A model generated the notes under the pieces. That model was not told where the DNA came from and searched no databases. It was given only the letters and a program-made list of their open reading frames with translations. Both the position numbers and the translations under genes were made by a program. A stretch of 55,405 nt of DNA, from NCBI GenBank assembly GCA_016182095.1, contig JACOXY010000013.1:1-55405 (forward strand), given 5' to 3'. Shown one piece after another: positions 31,401 to 38,553 of the stretch (positions are counted from its first letter, which is position 1; each line of letters begins with the position of its first letter). Source of the DNA: Candidatus Liptonbacteria bacterium. GTDB lineage: Bacteria > Patescibacteriota > Minisyncoccia > UBA6257 > JACOXY01.

Positions 31401-32632
31401 GAAACTGAAGTTCCTAATTCCTCATAATCATTAGACGTATCAGATACGTCATTATTTAATGGAATAACTTCTATTAGATTCGCGGATTCTGTCACCGAAC
31501 CGCCTCCATTATCGCCAAACAACGAATCCCACCAACCGATTACAGCATCAATTGTATTTGCAAAAAATGATTTTTCCGCCTCATTATTATAGCGGCCATC
31601 TTTCTCGGCCGCGGCAACTTCTTTAAAAAACAGATCAATTAAGCCGGCACCGTGCCGAACTGCGCTGGTTGAGAGGAGGGACCAGTAGTTTTTTAGAACA
31701 AGACTATCGGGATCTGATAAGGTTATGTCAGAACGAAGCACCGTAACCAAATCACCGTATCTTGCATACATAAAGAGCAGCTGCGTATTTCCTTCTTCAT
31801 CTTCTTTAACAGCAAAAACTCGGCCACTAATTTTTGTCGGAGAGTTTGAGCTCGGAATAGGCAATTCGTACCCGCTTGATACCCCAATTCTATTTTGGCT
31901 ATAAAAATTATTATTTGAGTACTTCGCCATCACGTTGAAATAATTATCAACGCTATCCTGAACAATCGGCGCCATCCCTGTTAAGCGTGTTTTTAATTCT
32001 TTGTCGGGACTTTCCAAACCAAAAGCTCCGGCGAAATTTTCATATGGGCTCCTATCCCATTCGCTCCCAGGATGGGGATCATTTCGGGTGTGATCGGGAA
32101 CTGATGCGTCCTCTAATAAGTGCAGGACGTGGCCCAAGATAAACATGGCTTTTTCTTTGTCGCCTCGCGCGTAGTACTCCACTGCCCTCTCCCAGGTAAA
32201 GTCCGACTCGGTGGTTAGCGCTCCCAACTGTTTTTCCTGCCAGGCGGTTAAAATAGAAGTTATAAAAGCATAAGCCTTATAGCGAGTCTCTGTTTGCTTC
32301 TCTGCATCCTCGGCCCACTCTTTTGACCTATAGCCATCTCCATAAATAGATGTGAGCCCGGTGTCGTTAATAGGATCATAAAAATGATTAAGCCACCTTG
32401 GCGCGTCATCCTCGCGCCTTGAGCCGTCAATCAAGAATGGTTTTAAGTTTTCCGAAATTTTATTATTCTGATAGCGCTCGTTATAAAAATCAAAAATTTC
32501 CGAGGTTAAGTAGGCGTGCGTCCCAACTCCATACGCCAGCGCCTCGTTTGCACTTACAAAAGCTCCGACAGTAATCGGAGCAATAAACAGAGCAAAAAGT
32601 GATATTTTATTTCTTGCACCAAGGCGCTTCAT
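28436..32632 (-). CDS. Large exported protein: zinc phospholipase C-like domain, two lamin-tail domains and beta modules (1398 aa)
   Basis: Signal peptide with cleavage after EALA. Residues 34-240 resemble zinc-dependent phospholipase C/S1-P1 nuclease: GTHAYLT, LNHFYDP, GHVLHLLEDASVPDHTRND and SPYENFAG give the His/Asp/Glu metal ligands. Two lamin-tail (LTD) domains follow (about 465-600, starting IIINEVAWMG, and about 650-790, starting HIVISEIQAG), then fibronectin-like modules and a C-terminal beta domain with SGEEGSFNKVLLDIQRN. Ser/Thr-rich linkers join them. No sortase or membrane anchor is seen at the C-terminus. A role in attacking or binding host-cell surfaces is an inference. No Shine-Dalgarno site; a TATAAC box is 14 nt upstream of ATG. 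Confidence 0.8.
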   Translation of the reverse strand: MKRLGARNKISLFALFIAPITVGAFVSANEALAYGVGTHAYLTSEIFDFYNERYQNNKISENLKPFLIDGSRREDDAPRWLNHFYDPINDTGLTSIYGDGYRSKEWAEDAEKQTETRYKAYAFITSILTAWQEKQLGALTTESDFTWERAVEYYARGDKEKAMFILGHVLHLLEDASVPDHTRNDPHPGSEWDRSPYENFAGAFGLESPDKELKTRLTGMAPIVQDSVDNYFNVMAKYSNNNFYSQNRIGVSSGYELPIPSSNSPTKISGRVFAVKEDEEGNTQLLFMYARYGDLVTVLRSDITLSDPDSLVLKNYWSLLSTSAVRHGAGLIDLFFKEVAAAEKDGRYNNEAEKSFFANTIDAVIGWWDSLFGDNGGGSVTESANLIEVIPLNNDVSDTSNDYEELGTSVSVTILPKTQTGEVAGASDEESQYGEVTPPAEELPPGDRTSTCSYGVPGTPSRAGIIINEVAWMGTTNSANDEWIELKNISGTPVDASGWQVIDKEEQIHITIDSGTKLEAGKFLLLERADDDTVPGIAADFIYSGALANTGEGLRLFDNKCGLMDEVIAASSWPAGNNSTKNTMERIYGFGWQSSSVTNGTPKAENSTYPSGGSGGGASASPPPSSTQADDNTANASSATDTSNMSDTTNMTTNHIVISEIQAGATNASDYEFIELYNPTETAVDLTGWELRKKTSSGSESNLVDDGVFAGTILPKRFFLIASPSYNGNVEPDLRYSAQSASIAYTNNSILLYNGDHATAEVVDDITYGEIEAGKSLERKAFKNSSCVLPQNENEFLGNGCDADSNNDFEAREIPKPQNSTSLPEPRDAPAAVNDLEVSFSTSSLALIFNWRGSPSTSSGTIESSSVANYFTYEVKEYNSSGVSIYNGTSTAFERRIDEVGRGYRFSIQAADKDGLASDEVFKDFEVPGILSGIYFYQAPTSSIFGNAPVVELRYNNYPFLPDLTSRDHGANWKVLVFYKNKEAPKDEFLDSARPTPENLSDALFTEYESCVGILSYKSSLLLPDDESQCGIWGGFMNDALRFGKYLAGTLNRLIFRIGNYGDADFGADGYLTVAYYGFYRSYPQGTRVEDGALNNFKLLTVDKTKYFFNGNPPEHLAPELSGEINVEYAKSGSINLNWSDAQDPDTEPNLVKYEVNFSTSSESNSAHADFLDQDWQNLGHATTTSRVVLPGERFLIGVRARDDFGNYSNILTKEWSRPPIRFLIEQLNQDGWSYPWGRININCSVCGGGLIDSASLQSISSGEEGSFNKVLLDIQRNNGGDDASYRLAVYDDNGANKPDFSNKIAETESGNSVFYFADPVTVEANQTYWFVLDARYDNPVGYYRTSFQNAISTAGDFEDGVAASGPSGECNGSYCPSFRIPYPTASADWFMRVGLEE

Positions 32633-32675
32633 GTTCTAAGTTCTAAGTTATAAGTCCTTTGTTCTTTCTCAAATA

Positions 32676-33212
32676 CTACATACTTTCTATTTTCCATACA
32701 TTAGATTCTTCGTCTAACTTAAAAACTATGGTCTGGTACGCATCAGAATTTTCATCTCGTATTTCAAACCATTTTGTGTCATTAGACAATTCTTCCTTAG
32801 ATTCAACTGGCTTTGCTGCTAATAAACCATTGGCTATTTCTTGTAGCCTCCCATCTTCTTTGGCTTTTAATAAAGCTTCCTCCCATTTTTTTCTCGTCAA
32901 AAAATACTCCTGGTTTTCGGCAGTGAAATTCAGATCAAGCATAAAATATTTAGAGGCAAGGTCTACGTCTTCTTTCCGCAAAGCAGCGATAAAAAGATCC
33001 AGTGTTTCTTGCGGAGTCTTCCCGCCATAGGTGTCCGCTTTAAGCGCGGCCTTAATATCGTCGCTCAACTTTTCAAAGTTCTTGGCGGTTTGTTCTATGT
33101 TAATTTTATCGCGGCTTCCATAGTAATAATTCCACGCGGCATATACGGCCAAAATCCCCGCGATAATAAGCAAAAATAACGCCGCTGATTTTAAAAAATG
33201 TTTCCCTTCCAT
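32676..33212 (-). CDS. Membrane-anchored orphan protein (178 aa)
   Basis: Not recognised. One N-terminal helix (about residues 10-30), then an Asn/Lys/Glu-rich helical domain (SDDIKAALKADTYGGKTPQETLDLFIAALRK) and a C-terminal beta hairpin (YQTIVFKLDEESNVWKIES). The shape suggests an extracytoplasmic NTF2-like/DUF4878-type domain, not provable here. It lies 44 bp upstream of the large exported protein on the same strand and may be its operon partner. The left arm of an inverted repeat ends 6 bp before the ATG. Confidence 0.6.
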   Translation of the reverse strand: MEGKHFLKSAALFLLIIAGILAVYAAWNYYYGSRDKINIEQTAKNFEKLSDDIKAALKADTYGGKTPQETLDLFIAALRKEDVDLASKYFMLDLNFTAENQEYFLTRKKWEEALLKAKEDGRLQEIANGLLAAKPVESKEELSNDTKWFEIRDENSDAYQTIVFKLDEESNVWKIESM

Positions 33213-33217
33213 ACCCC

Positions 33218-33352
33218 ATCTAACGACATCGCAAGTCGTAAATTAATTTCTTCATTAAAAATCAATGATTGACTGTACCAAATTCCTACAAACGGTGTCA
33301 AGCGACAGCTACCACCACATCCACCATTTAACGACTTGCGATGTCGTTAGAT
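33218..33352. repeat. Long inverted repeat with CGACATCGCAAGTCG core
   Basis: ATCTAACGACATCGCAAGTC... (33218-33243) and its complement (33326-33352), about 26 bp with one mismatch, enclose 82 bp. The core GACATCGCAAGTC equals the palindrome inside mutM at 41908. No gene lies within. Confidence 0.8.
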
Positions 33353-33384
33353 AAGAAATGTGCGACCTATCTTAAAAAAGAAAA

Positions 33385-33405
33385 GCCCCCGCAAAGAGCT
33401 GGGGC
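33385..33405 (-). terminator. Terminator of the FAD oxidoreductase gene
   Basis: GCCCCAGC/GCGGGGGC stem; on the minus strand TTTTCTTTTTT follows. Confidence 0.8.
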
Positions 33406-33425
33406 GCTAATCTGGAAAATTTATT

Positions 33426-34607
33426 CTAAGAAAACAGCTCATCTCTAACATAATCTCCGATTACAGTCGCGCAAGTAAGTCCGGGAGAGTCCGCCATCAC
33501 ATGGCGCAACCCAGGGAACATTTTGTCGCGTTCAATAATAAAGTCGTCCTTGGGCAATTTCAGCTTAGCGCGAATCCCTATATAGCCTTTTTCCAAATCA
33601 TCTGCTCGCAATCCAGGTATAATACATGCCATGGCGTCTGCAAAATGCTCTGGTCCATGTATAAATGTCTTATAGTCGGTTAAGCTGTCGCATGGATCAG
33701 CGGTGGGCCCAACAAGAACAGTGCGGCCTATAACCGGTTTTCGATCGGCATCAAGCTCAAATGTAGGCGTGAGATGAATACCAACCGAAAAATATTCATG
33801 TCCGTCACGCTCGGCATATTTAGGCGTCGTATAAACATTCATTCCGCGCAAGTAAAGTTCAGGACGTTTCAATTTATTAAAGGTATAGTATTCTCCACGA
33901 AGCGGCTGAATTTCATAAGGGTTTTCAGGATTCACCATCTTCGCGATTTTTGGCGCGTAAAGTCCGGCGGCATTTACAAGATTATATGTGCGAAAGCAAT
34001 ATCTTTCATTCCGCTCCACAACCGATACCTCAAAACCGTGCGCGGTTGACGGATTGATGCCGACAATTTCCGCGTTTTTTATAATGGTAACACCTGCATC
34101 TACAGCGAGTTGTTCCAATCTGTTCACATAGGTTGCGGCGTCAAACACCCCGGAGGTTGGCGCAAGCAAGGCCGAGCGCCCGCGGACATTCGGCTCAAAC
34201 GATGGAATTTCATGCCCAGGAATAATTTGAACATGCGGCACACCATTTTCTTTGGCGCGCTGTAAGTAGAATTCCAAAATAGATTCGTCTTCGGGAGTAA
34301 CCGCGACTACCATCTTTCCCCCAATCGCGGAGTGATAGGGAACGCCATGTCGCAGAAAAAATTCTTTTGACTTTCTATTCCCTAAAACGCAGAGTCGCGA
34401 CTTAAGCGTTCCCGGCGGGTAATAAATATCGGCGTGATTTACGCCCGAACTATGTGTCGTTTGCTCTTCGCCAAGACACGCATTTTTTTCAAACAGATAG
34501 ACGGTGTCTTTCTGTCTTTCATATTTTCCAGCAAGTTTCCATGCGCTCACGGCTCCAAGAACCCCTCCGCCGATAACGACGACCGGAAGTTCAATCCGTG
34601 AGTTCAT
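33426..34607 (-). CDS. FAD-dependent oxidoreductase, L-2-hydroxyglutarate dehydrogenase-like
   Basis: A DAO-family flavoprotein of 393 aa. The FAD Rossmann motif VVVIGGGVLGAVSAWKL is at residues 9-25; TTHSSGVNHADIYYPPGTLKSRLC and LRGEYYTFNK match the LhgO branch, which oxidises L-2-hydroxyglutarate to 2-oxoglutarate. The C-terminal GIRAKL...DFIIERD and SPGLTCATVIGDYV complete the flavin site. An isolated 2-hydroxyacid oxidase is odd in a genome with no visible TCA genes here. It overlaps the upstream gene by ATGA, so it is translationally coupled. Confidence 0.82.
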   Translation of the reverse strand: MNSRIELPVVVIGGGVLGAVSAWKLAGKYERQKDTVYLFEKNACLGEEQTTHSSGVNHADIYYPPGTLKSRLCVLGNRKSKEFFLRHGVPYHSAIGGKMVVAVTPEDESILEFYLQRAKENGVPHVQIIPGHEIPSFEPNVRGRSALLAPTSGVFDAATYVNRLEQLAVDAGVTIIKNAEIVGINPSTAHGFEVSVVERNERYCFRTYNLVNAAGLYAPKIAKMVNPENPYEIQPLRGEYYTFNKLKRPELYLRGMNVYTTPKYAERDGHEYFSVGIHLTPTFELDADRKPVIGRTVLVGPTADPCDSLTDYKTFIHGPEHFADAMACIIPGLRADDLEKGYIGIRAKLKLPKDDFIIERDKMFPGLRHVMADSPGLTCATVIGDYVRDELFS

Positions 34608-34993
34608 GGCGTAAATGCCCTCCGTTGTAAAGACAATTGCGCCACTCTATGCCCACAAGCGCGACATTTGTATGTTTTGGCATAGCTGAAAACTCTGAGC
34701 ATATCCGCTTTCGGACGCCATTCGCCGCACTTCGCGCAAATAAACAAACTCATTTTTTCAAAATCATAAATAGCGCCTGAAACCCATTGAAAATCATCCA
34801 TTTTACCGGCAACATCAAAATGAACGCAGAGCATCCCCGCGCGATTGCAAACCTTTAAAATTGTAAGTCCTTTGGCCCGCGGGTCCTTCAATTTTTCGGC
34901 CATGTCAAGCAAAAATTTCTTCCAGCCGGGACCAGCTCTTTTATGAGAGCACTTGATGCGCAGAAGAGGCAGACGAACGCCTTTGCGGCCCAT
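34604..34993 (-). CDS. Zinc-ribbon orphan protein (129 aa)
   Basis: Not recognised. Basic N-terminus, a central alpha/beta segment (AEKLKDPRAKGLTILKVCN), and a C-terminal zinc ribbon: CAKC near residue 86 and CRAC near residue 110. ATG follows AAGGAGGGTGGA, a strong Shine-Dalgarno site. Its stop overlaps the start of the FAD oxidoreductase (ATGA) and both end at one terminator, so this is a two-gene cassette-format operon. A nucleic-acid or metal role is only suggested by the ribbon. Confidence 0.65.
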   Translation of the reverse strand: MGRKGVRLPLLRIKCSHKRAGPGWKKFLLDMAEKLKDPRAKGLTILKVCNRAGMLCVHFDVAGKMDDFQWVSGAIYDFEKMSLFICAKCGEWRPKADMLRVFSYAKTYKCRACGHRVAQLSLQRRAFTP

Positions 34994-35257
34994 TCCACCC
35001 TCCTTTTCTTATTAACTTAAAAACTTCTGATTAGATCGTAGCTCACAGGATTTCATTTTGCAATTGCGCAGTATTCTTGAATTAGTCCGAACGCATTTTT
35101 CCGAAAAAATCCCCCCGCGAAAATTCGGAAAAGCGGCGGCTCGTACTGAGCGAAGTCGAAGTGAGCCGCACCGCTGACAATTTTCCGCCAGAGGCGGATC
35201 TGCCTCTGGCATGACAAGTTTTTCTTTGGCGGCAAATTCAATAACAAAAAAGTATTT
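34994..35257. repeat. Palindrome-rich intergenic stretch
   Basis: Nested palindromes: GCGGCTCGTACTGAGCG/...AGTGAGCCGC (35152-35185), CCAGAGGC-GGATCT-GCCTCTGG (35188-35211) and TTTTTCCG/CGGAAAA types near 35095-35130. No gene seen. Confidence 0.55.
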
Positions 35258-35887
35258 TTAAAGCGGCTGGAATGTCATAATCATTTCTTTGAGAGTATCC
35301 TTTTTCTCAAGATGACTCTGAAATTCAACAAGTCCATTATTTACACACAAAACGATATGATACCTTTCTTGTTCACCACCAATCCAACCATAAGTAGCGT
35401 TAAACTCTATTCCTTGGTAATCGTGGATAGTAATAGGCGTAACAGCCTTTGCACTAAATCGTTCTTGGCAACTTCTCTTATCTTGAGTAGAAATCGAAGT
35501 TCCTTTCAAAGAATAATCATCTTCTGCAAATTTTATATCAGTCGGCTCAAAATAAACAACGGCTTTAAGGGGAACGTATTGATCTTGCGACGGGAATTGC
35601 TTCGCCCCTTCTCTAGGAACGCTAATTGGGTAATAAAATTTCCAGTTAGCAGGATATTTTATTTCGTATTTGTATTCATCATTAGAATAAGTTTTCCAAC
35701 TAGAAGTTATGCTCTGTGGCTGTGTAGTATTGGGCGACGGATTCGGCTTAGATACTTGGGGCGATTGAGATGGAATTGGTTGCCGATCTGGCAATCCTTG
35801 CTTGTTCAAAATCATCAGATACCCAAAGACACCAAGAGAAACGACGACAACGATAGATATTATGACTATGAGTTTATTTTGAAACAT
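35258..35887 (-). CDS. Membrane-anchored protein with PsbP-like domain (209 aa)
   Basis: An N-terminal helix (residues 6-26), a Pro/Ser/Gln linker (about 30-63) and a C-terminal domain starting WKTYSNDEYKYEIKYPANW. The last is the typical opening of PsbP/MOG1-like beta domains common in extracytoplasmic proteins of CPR bacteria and Firmicutes. It ends KDTLKEMIMTFQPL, also typical. Two Cys (SCQE, LCVN) may pair. Function unknown; likely faces the outside of the cell. Confidence 0.7.
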   Translation of the reverse strand: MFQNKLIVIISIVVVVSLGVFGYLMILNKQGLPDRQPIPSQSPQVSKPNPSPNTTQPQSITSSWKTYSNDEYKYEIKYPANWKFYYPISVPREGAKQFPSQDQYVPLKAVVYFEPTDIKFAEDDYSLKGTSISTQDKRSCQERFSAKAVTPITIHDYQGIEFNATYGWIGGEQERYHIVLCVNNGLVEFQSHLEKKDTLKEMIMTFQPL

Positions 35888-36039
35888 AGATGATTAAAAA
35901 ATTTTCTTCCCCCAAAATGCAGAATCGCCAATTCGTTTTTACCCCCAAAATTGAATGCGAATTAGTCGCCGAGTCCTTCGATTTTGCTCAGGATAAACTC
36001 CGCGAGGCAAACCAAAGCTCCTTGACTTTTCCTTTCTGG

Positions 36040-36113
36040 TGCGCCCGGAGGGACTCGAACCCCCAACCCTCTGGTTCGAAGCCAGATACTCTATCCAATT
36101 GAGCTACGGGCGC
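36040..36113 (-). tRNA. tRNA-Arg (anticodon TCG)
   Basis: Complete cloverleaf on the minus strand: GCGCCCG/CGGGCGC acceptor stem, anticodon loop CTTCGAA in a TCTGG/CCAGA stem, and GGTTCGAGTCC T arm. CCA is not encoded. Confidence 0.93.
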
Positions 36114-36195
36114 ATTATCTCCTTATAGTATGCAAAAATATAGACTTCGTCAAAGTTTTTTGATATAATATGCGGGTAAATATCCTGGCTCCGAT

Positions 36196-36268
36196 GCGCC
36201 CATAGCTCAATTGGCAGAGCAGCTCGCTCTTAACGAGAAGGTTCCAGGTTCGAGGCCTGGTGGGCGCA
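36196..36268 (+). tRNA. tRNA-Lys (anticodon CTT)
   Basis: GCGCCCA/TGGGCGC acceptor stem, D arm TAGCTCAATTGGCAGAGC, loop CTCTTAA, and GGTTCGAGGCC T arm. It lies 50 bp upstream of recG. A TATAAT box sits about 30 bp upstream. Confidence 0.92.
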
Positions 36269-36273
36269 CACTT

Positions 36274-36317
36274 CAACGGATTCAGTGTAAACACCTCAAC
36301 AAGCTCAGTGTAAACAA
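36274..36317 (+). repeat. Tandem CAGTGTAAAC repeat between tRNA-Lys and recG
   Basis: Two imperfect units TTCAACGGATTCAGTGTAAA and CTCAACAAGCTCAGTGTAAA, back to back; the second ends 1 nt before the recG ATG. Confidence 0.7.
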
Positions 36318-38513
36318 ATGTTCAAGCTTGATACCAACATACAAGAAATAAAAGGCATACCGCCGAAATTCGCGAAGAAGCTCTCAACATTAAAAATTGA
36401 AACCGTAAAAGATCTCTTGTGGCACTTCCCGGCGCGCTACGAAGATTACTCAAAAATTTACAATGTAGAAGAACTGATACCCGGACAGCAAGCCACGATA
36501 AAAGGTGAAGTTCAAAAAATAAACACTAAACGTACCTGGAGGCGACAAATGCTTATAACCGAAGCACGCATCGCCGACATGACCGGCGTGATTCGCGCTG
36601 TGTGGTGGAATCAGCCATACATAGAAAATAGTTTACGGATTGGAACCGTTGCTAATTTTGCCGGCAAAATCCGCGAAGATGGCGACGGTTTTTATTTCTC
36701 TAATCCGGCCTATGAAATGATCCGTAGCAACAAAGAAACCAGGCACACCGCGAGACTAGTGCCGATTTACCCCGAAACAAGGGGGCTAACCTCAAAAGGG
36801 ATCAGATTTCTTATGAAGCCGATACTGGAGCGATCGGAAGAAATTAAAGAATTTATACCGAAGAAAATCTTAGAAGAGCGCGGGCTCCCGGAAATAAACA
36901 GGGCCATAAGCGCGATACACTTCCCCATAACGATAGAAGCGGCCCTAAACGCTAAAAAAAGATTTGTGTTTGAAGAACTGTTCCTACTACAGCTCTTGAA
37001 CATGAAGCAAAGACAAGCCATGGCAAAAGAAAAAGCTCCGACGCTCACAGTTAACAACGAAGAATTTCAAAAAATTATAAATAGCCTGCCGTTCCCGCTA
37101 ACACAAGCGCAAACAAGGGTTCTCACAGAAATATTTAATGACCTAAAGAAACCGACTCCCATGAACCGGCTCTTGCAGGGAGATGTAGGATCCGGGAAAA
37201 CCGTAGTAGCGGCTCTTGCGGCTTTAGCCTTCGCTTACAATAATTATCAGACGGCTTTTATGGCTCCAACGGAAATCCTGGCGCGACAGCATTATGAAAC
37301 TTTCAAAAAACTGCTTGCTCCTCTCAACCAAAAAGTGGGCATCGCTCTTTTAACCAGCAATGAAGCGAAAGTTTTTGGTGAAAATGATTTAGAAGAAGAA
37401 ACCACTAAGAAAAAAGCCAAGGAGGCGGTGGAGAATGGCAAAATTAAAATAGTTTTGGGAACACACGCCCTTATACAAAAAGATGTCCTGTTCAATCGCA
37501 TAGGACTCGCAATAATTGATGAGCAACACAGATTTGGAGTACGCCAGAGATCACAGTTATTAAAAAGCGTGCAGAAAGAAAAATTGCTGCCACACCTCCT
37601 GTCAATGAGCGCAACCCCAATACCAAGAACTCTAACGCTCACTATTTTTGGCGACCTTGATCTTTCGGTTATAGATGAGATGCCAAAAGGCAGGCAACCA
37701 ATTATCACAAAAGTTGTGGCGCCAGAAAACCGCGGCAAGGCTTATGCGTTCATAAAAGCCCAGGTAAAAGCCGGCCGGCAAGTATTTGTAATTTGTCCAC
37801 GTATTGAATCTAGTTCTGAAAATGAGAAGTCTTCGCTATCCCCCATGCCCCATACCCCATACCCTTCCTCATGGGCCGATATAAAAAATGTAACCGAAGA
37901 ATACGAAAAATTATCCAAAAAAATTTTCCCGGACTTAAAAGTGGCGATGCTCCACGGAAAACTAAAGCCAAAAGAGAAGGGGGAAATTATGTCCGCCTTC
38001 GCCTCCTCCTCCGCTAAAGCTATGGGGGACAAGAAAGGTTCAGCGGATAAGAAAAATAAAATTGATCTCCTAGTTTCAACTTCGGTTGTGGAGGTGGGAG
38101 TGGACATCCCAAACGCTACTATAATGATGATTGAGGGGGCTGACAGGTTCGGCCTGGCACAACTTTACCAATTTAGAGGCCGGGTCGGACGCGGAGAACA
38201 CCAATCGTTTTGCCTTCTGTTTACAAACTCTTCATCAAAATCTACTAAGGAAAGATTAGGGGCTCTGGTAACGGCAAAAAATGGTTTTGAGCTCGCTGAA
38301 ATGGACTTAAAAATCCGCGGACCTGGAGAATTTTTGGGATCTAGCCAAACCGGTATGCCGGACATAGCCATGCGAGCCCTGCAAAATATGGAACTAATCA
38401 AAGAAGGACGCTCCGCGGCGGAAGCTGTGCTGGCTAAAAGTTCAGATCTAAAAAAGTATCCGTCTCTTCGGATAAGAACGGCCGAATTTGAAAAAATCAT
38501 CCATCCGGAATAA
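36318..38513 (+). CDS. recG: ATP-dependent DNA helicase RecG
   Basis: Regresses stalled forks and unwinds branched DNA. The wedge/OB domain is at about residues 1-150, then helicase motifs: GDVGSGKTVVAALA (Walker A, about 290), MAPTEILARQH, DEQHRFGVRQR (about 402), MSATPIPRT, and VVEVGVDIPNA with QFRGRVGRG. Full length at 731 aa. Two segments, SSLSPMPHTPYPSS (about 507) and ASSSAKAMGDKKGSADKK (about 562), break otherwise normal sequence. They are encoded by CCCCATACCCCATACCC and by a TCCGCT/AGCGGA palindrome of the kind found between genes. The start abuts a tandem repeat, with no Shine-Dalgarno site or -10 at leaderless spacing. Confidence 0.95.
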   Translation: MFKLDTNIQEIKGIPPKFAKKLSTLKIETVKDLLWHFPARYEDYSKIYNVEELIPGQQATIKGEVQKINTKRTWRRQMLITEARIADMTGVIRAVWWNQPYIENSLRIGTVANFAGKIREDGDGFYFSNPAYEMIRSNKETRHTARLVPIYPETRGLTSKGIRFLMKPILERSEEIKEFIPKKILEERGLPEINRAISAIHFPITIEAALNAKKRFVFEELFLLQLLNMKQRQAMAKEKAPTLTVNNEEFQKIINSLPFPLTQAQTRVLTEIFNDLKKPTPMNRLLQGDVGSGKTVVAALAALAFAYNNYQTAFMAPTEILARQHYETFKKLLAPLNQKVGIALLTSNEAKVFGENDLEEETTKKKAKEAVENGKIKIVLGTHALIQKDVLFNRIGLAIIDEQHRFGVRQRSQLLKSVQKEKLLPHLLSMSATPIPRTLTLTIFGDLDLSVIDEMPKGRQPIITKVVAPENRGKAYAFIKAQVKAGRQVFVICPRIESSSENEKSSLSPMPHTPYPSSWADIKNVTEEYEKLSKKIFPDLKVAMLHGKLKPKEKGEIMSAFASSSAKAMGDKKGSADKKNKIDLLVSTSVVEVGVDIPNATIMMIEGADRFGLAQLYQFRGRVGRGEHQSFCLLFTNSSSKSTKERLGALVTAKNGFELAEMDLKIRGPGEFLGSSQTGMPDIAMRALQNMELIKEGRSAAEAVLAKSSDLKKYPSLRIRTAEFEKIIHPE

Positions 38514-38553
38514 TCTAAGCGGTCCCGCTTATTGAATATTAAGCGGCGTCGTC

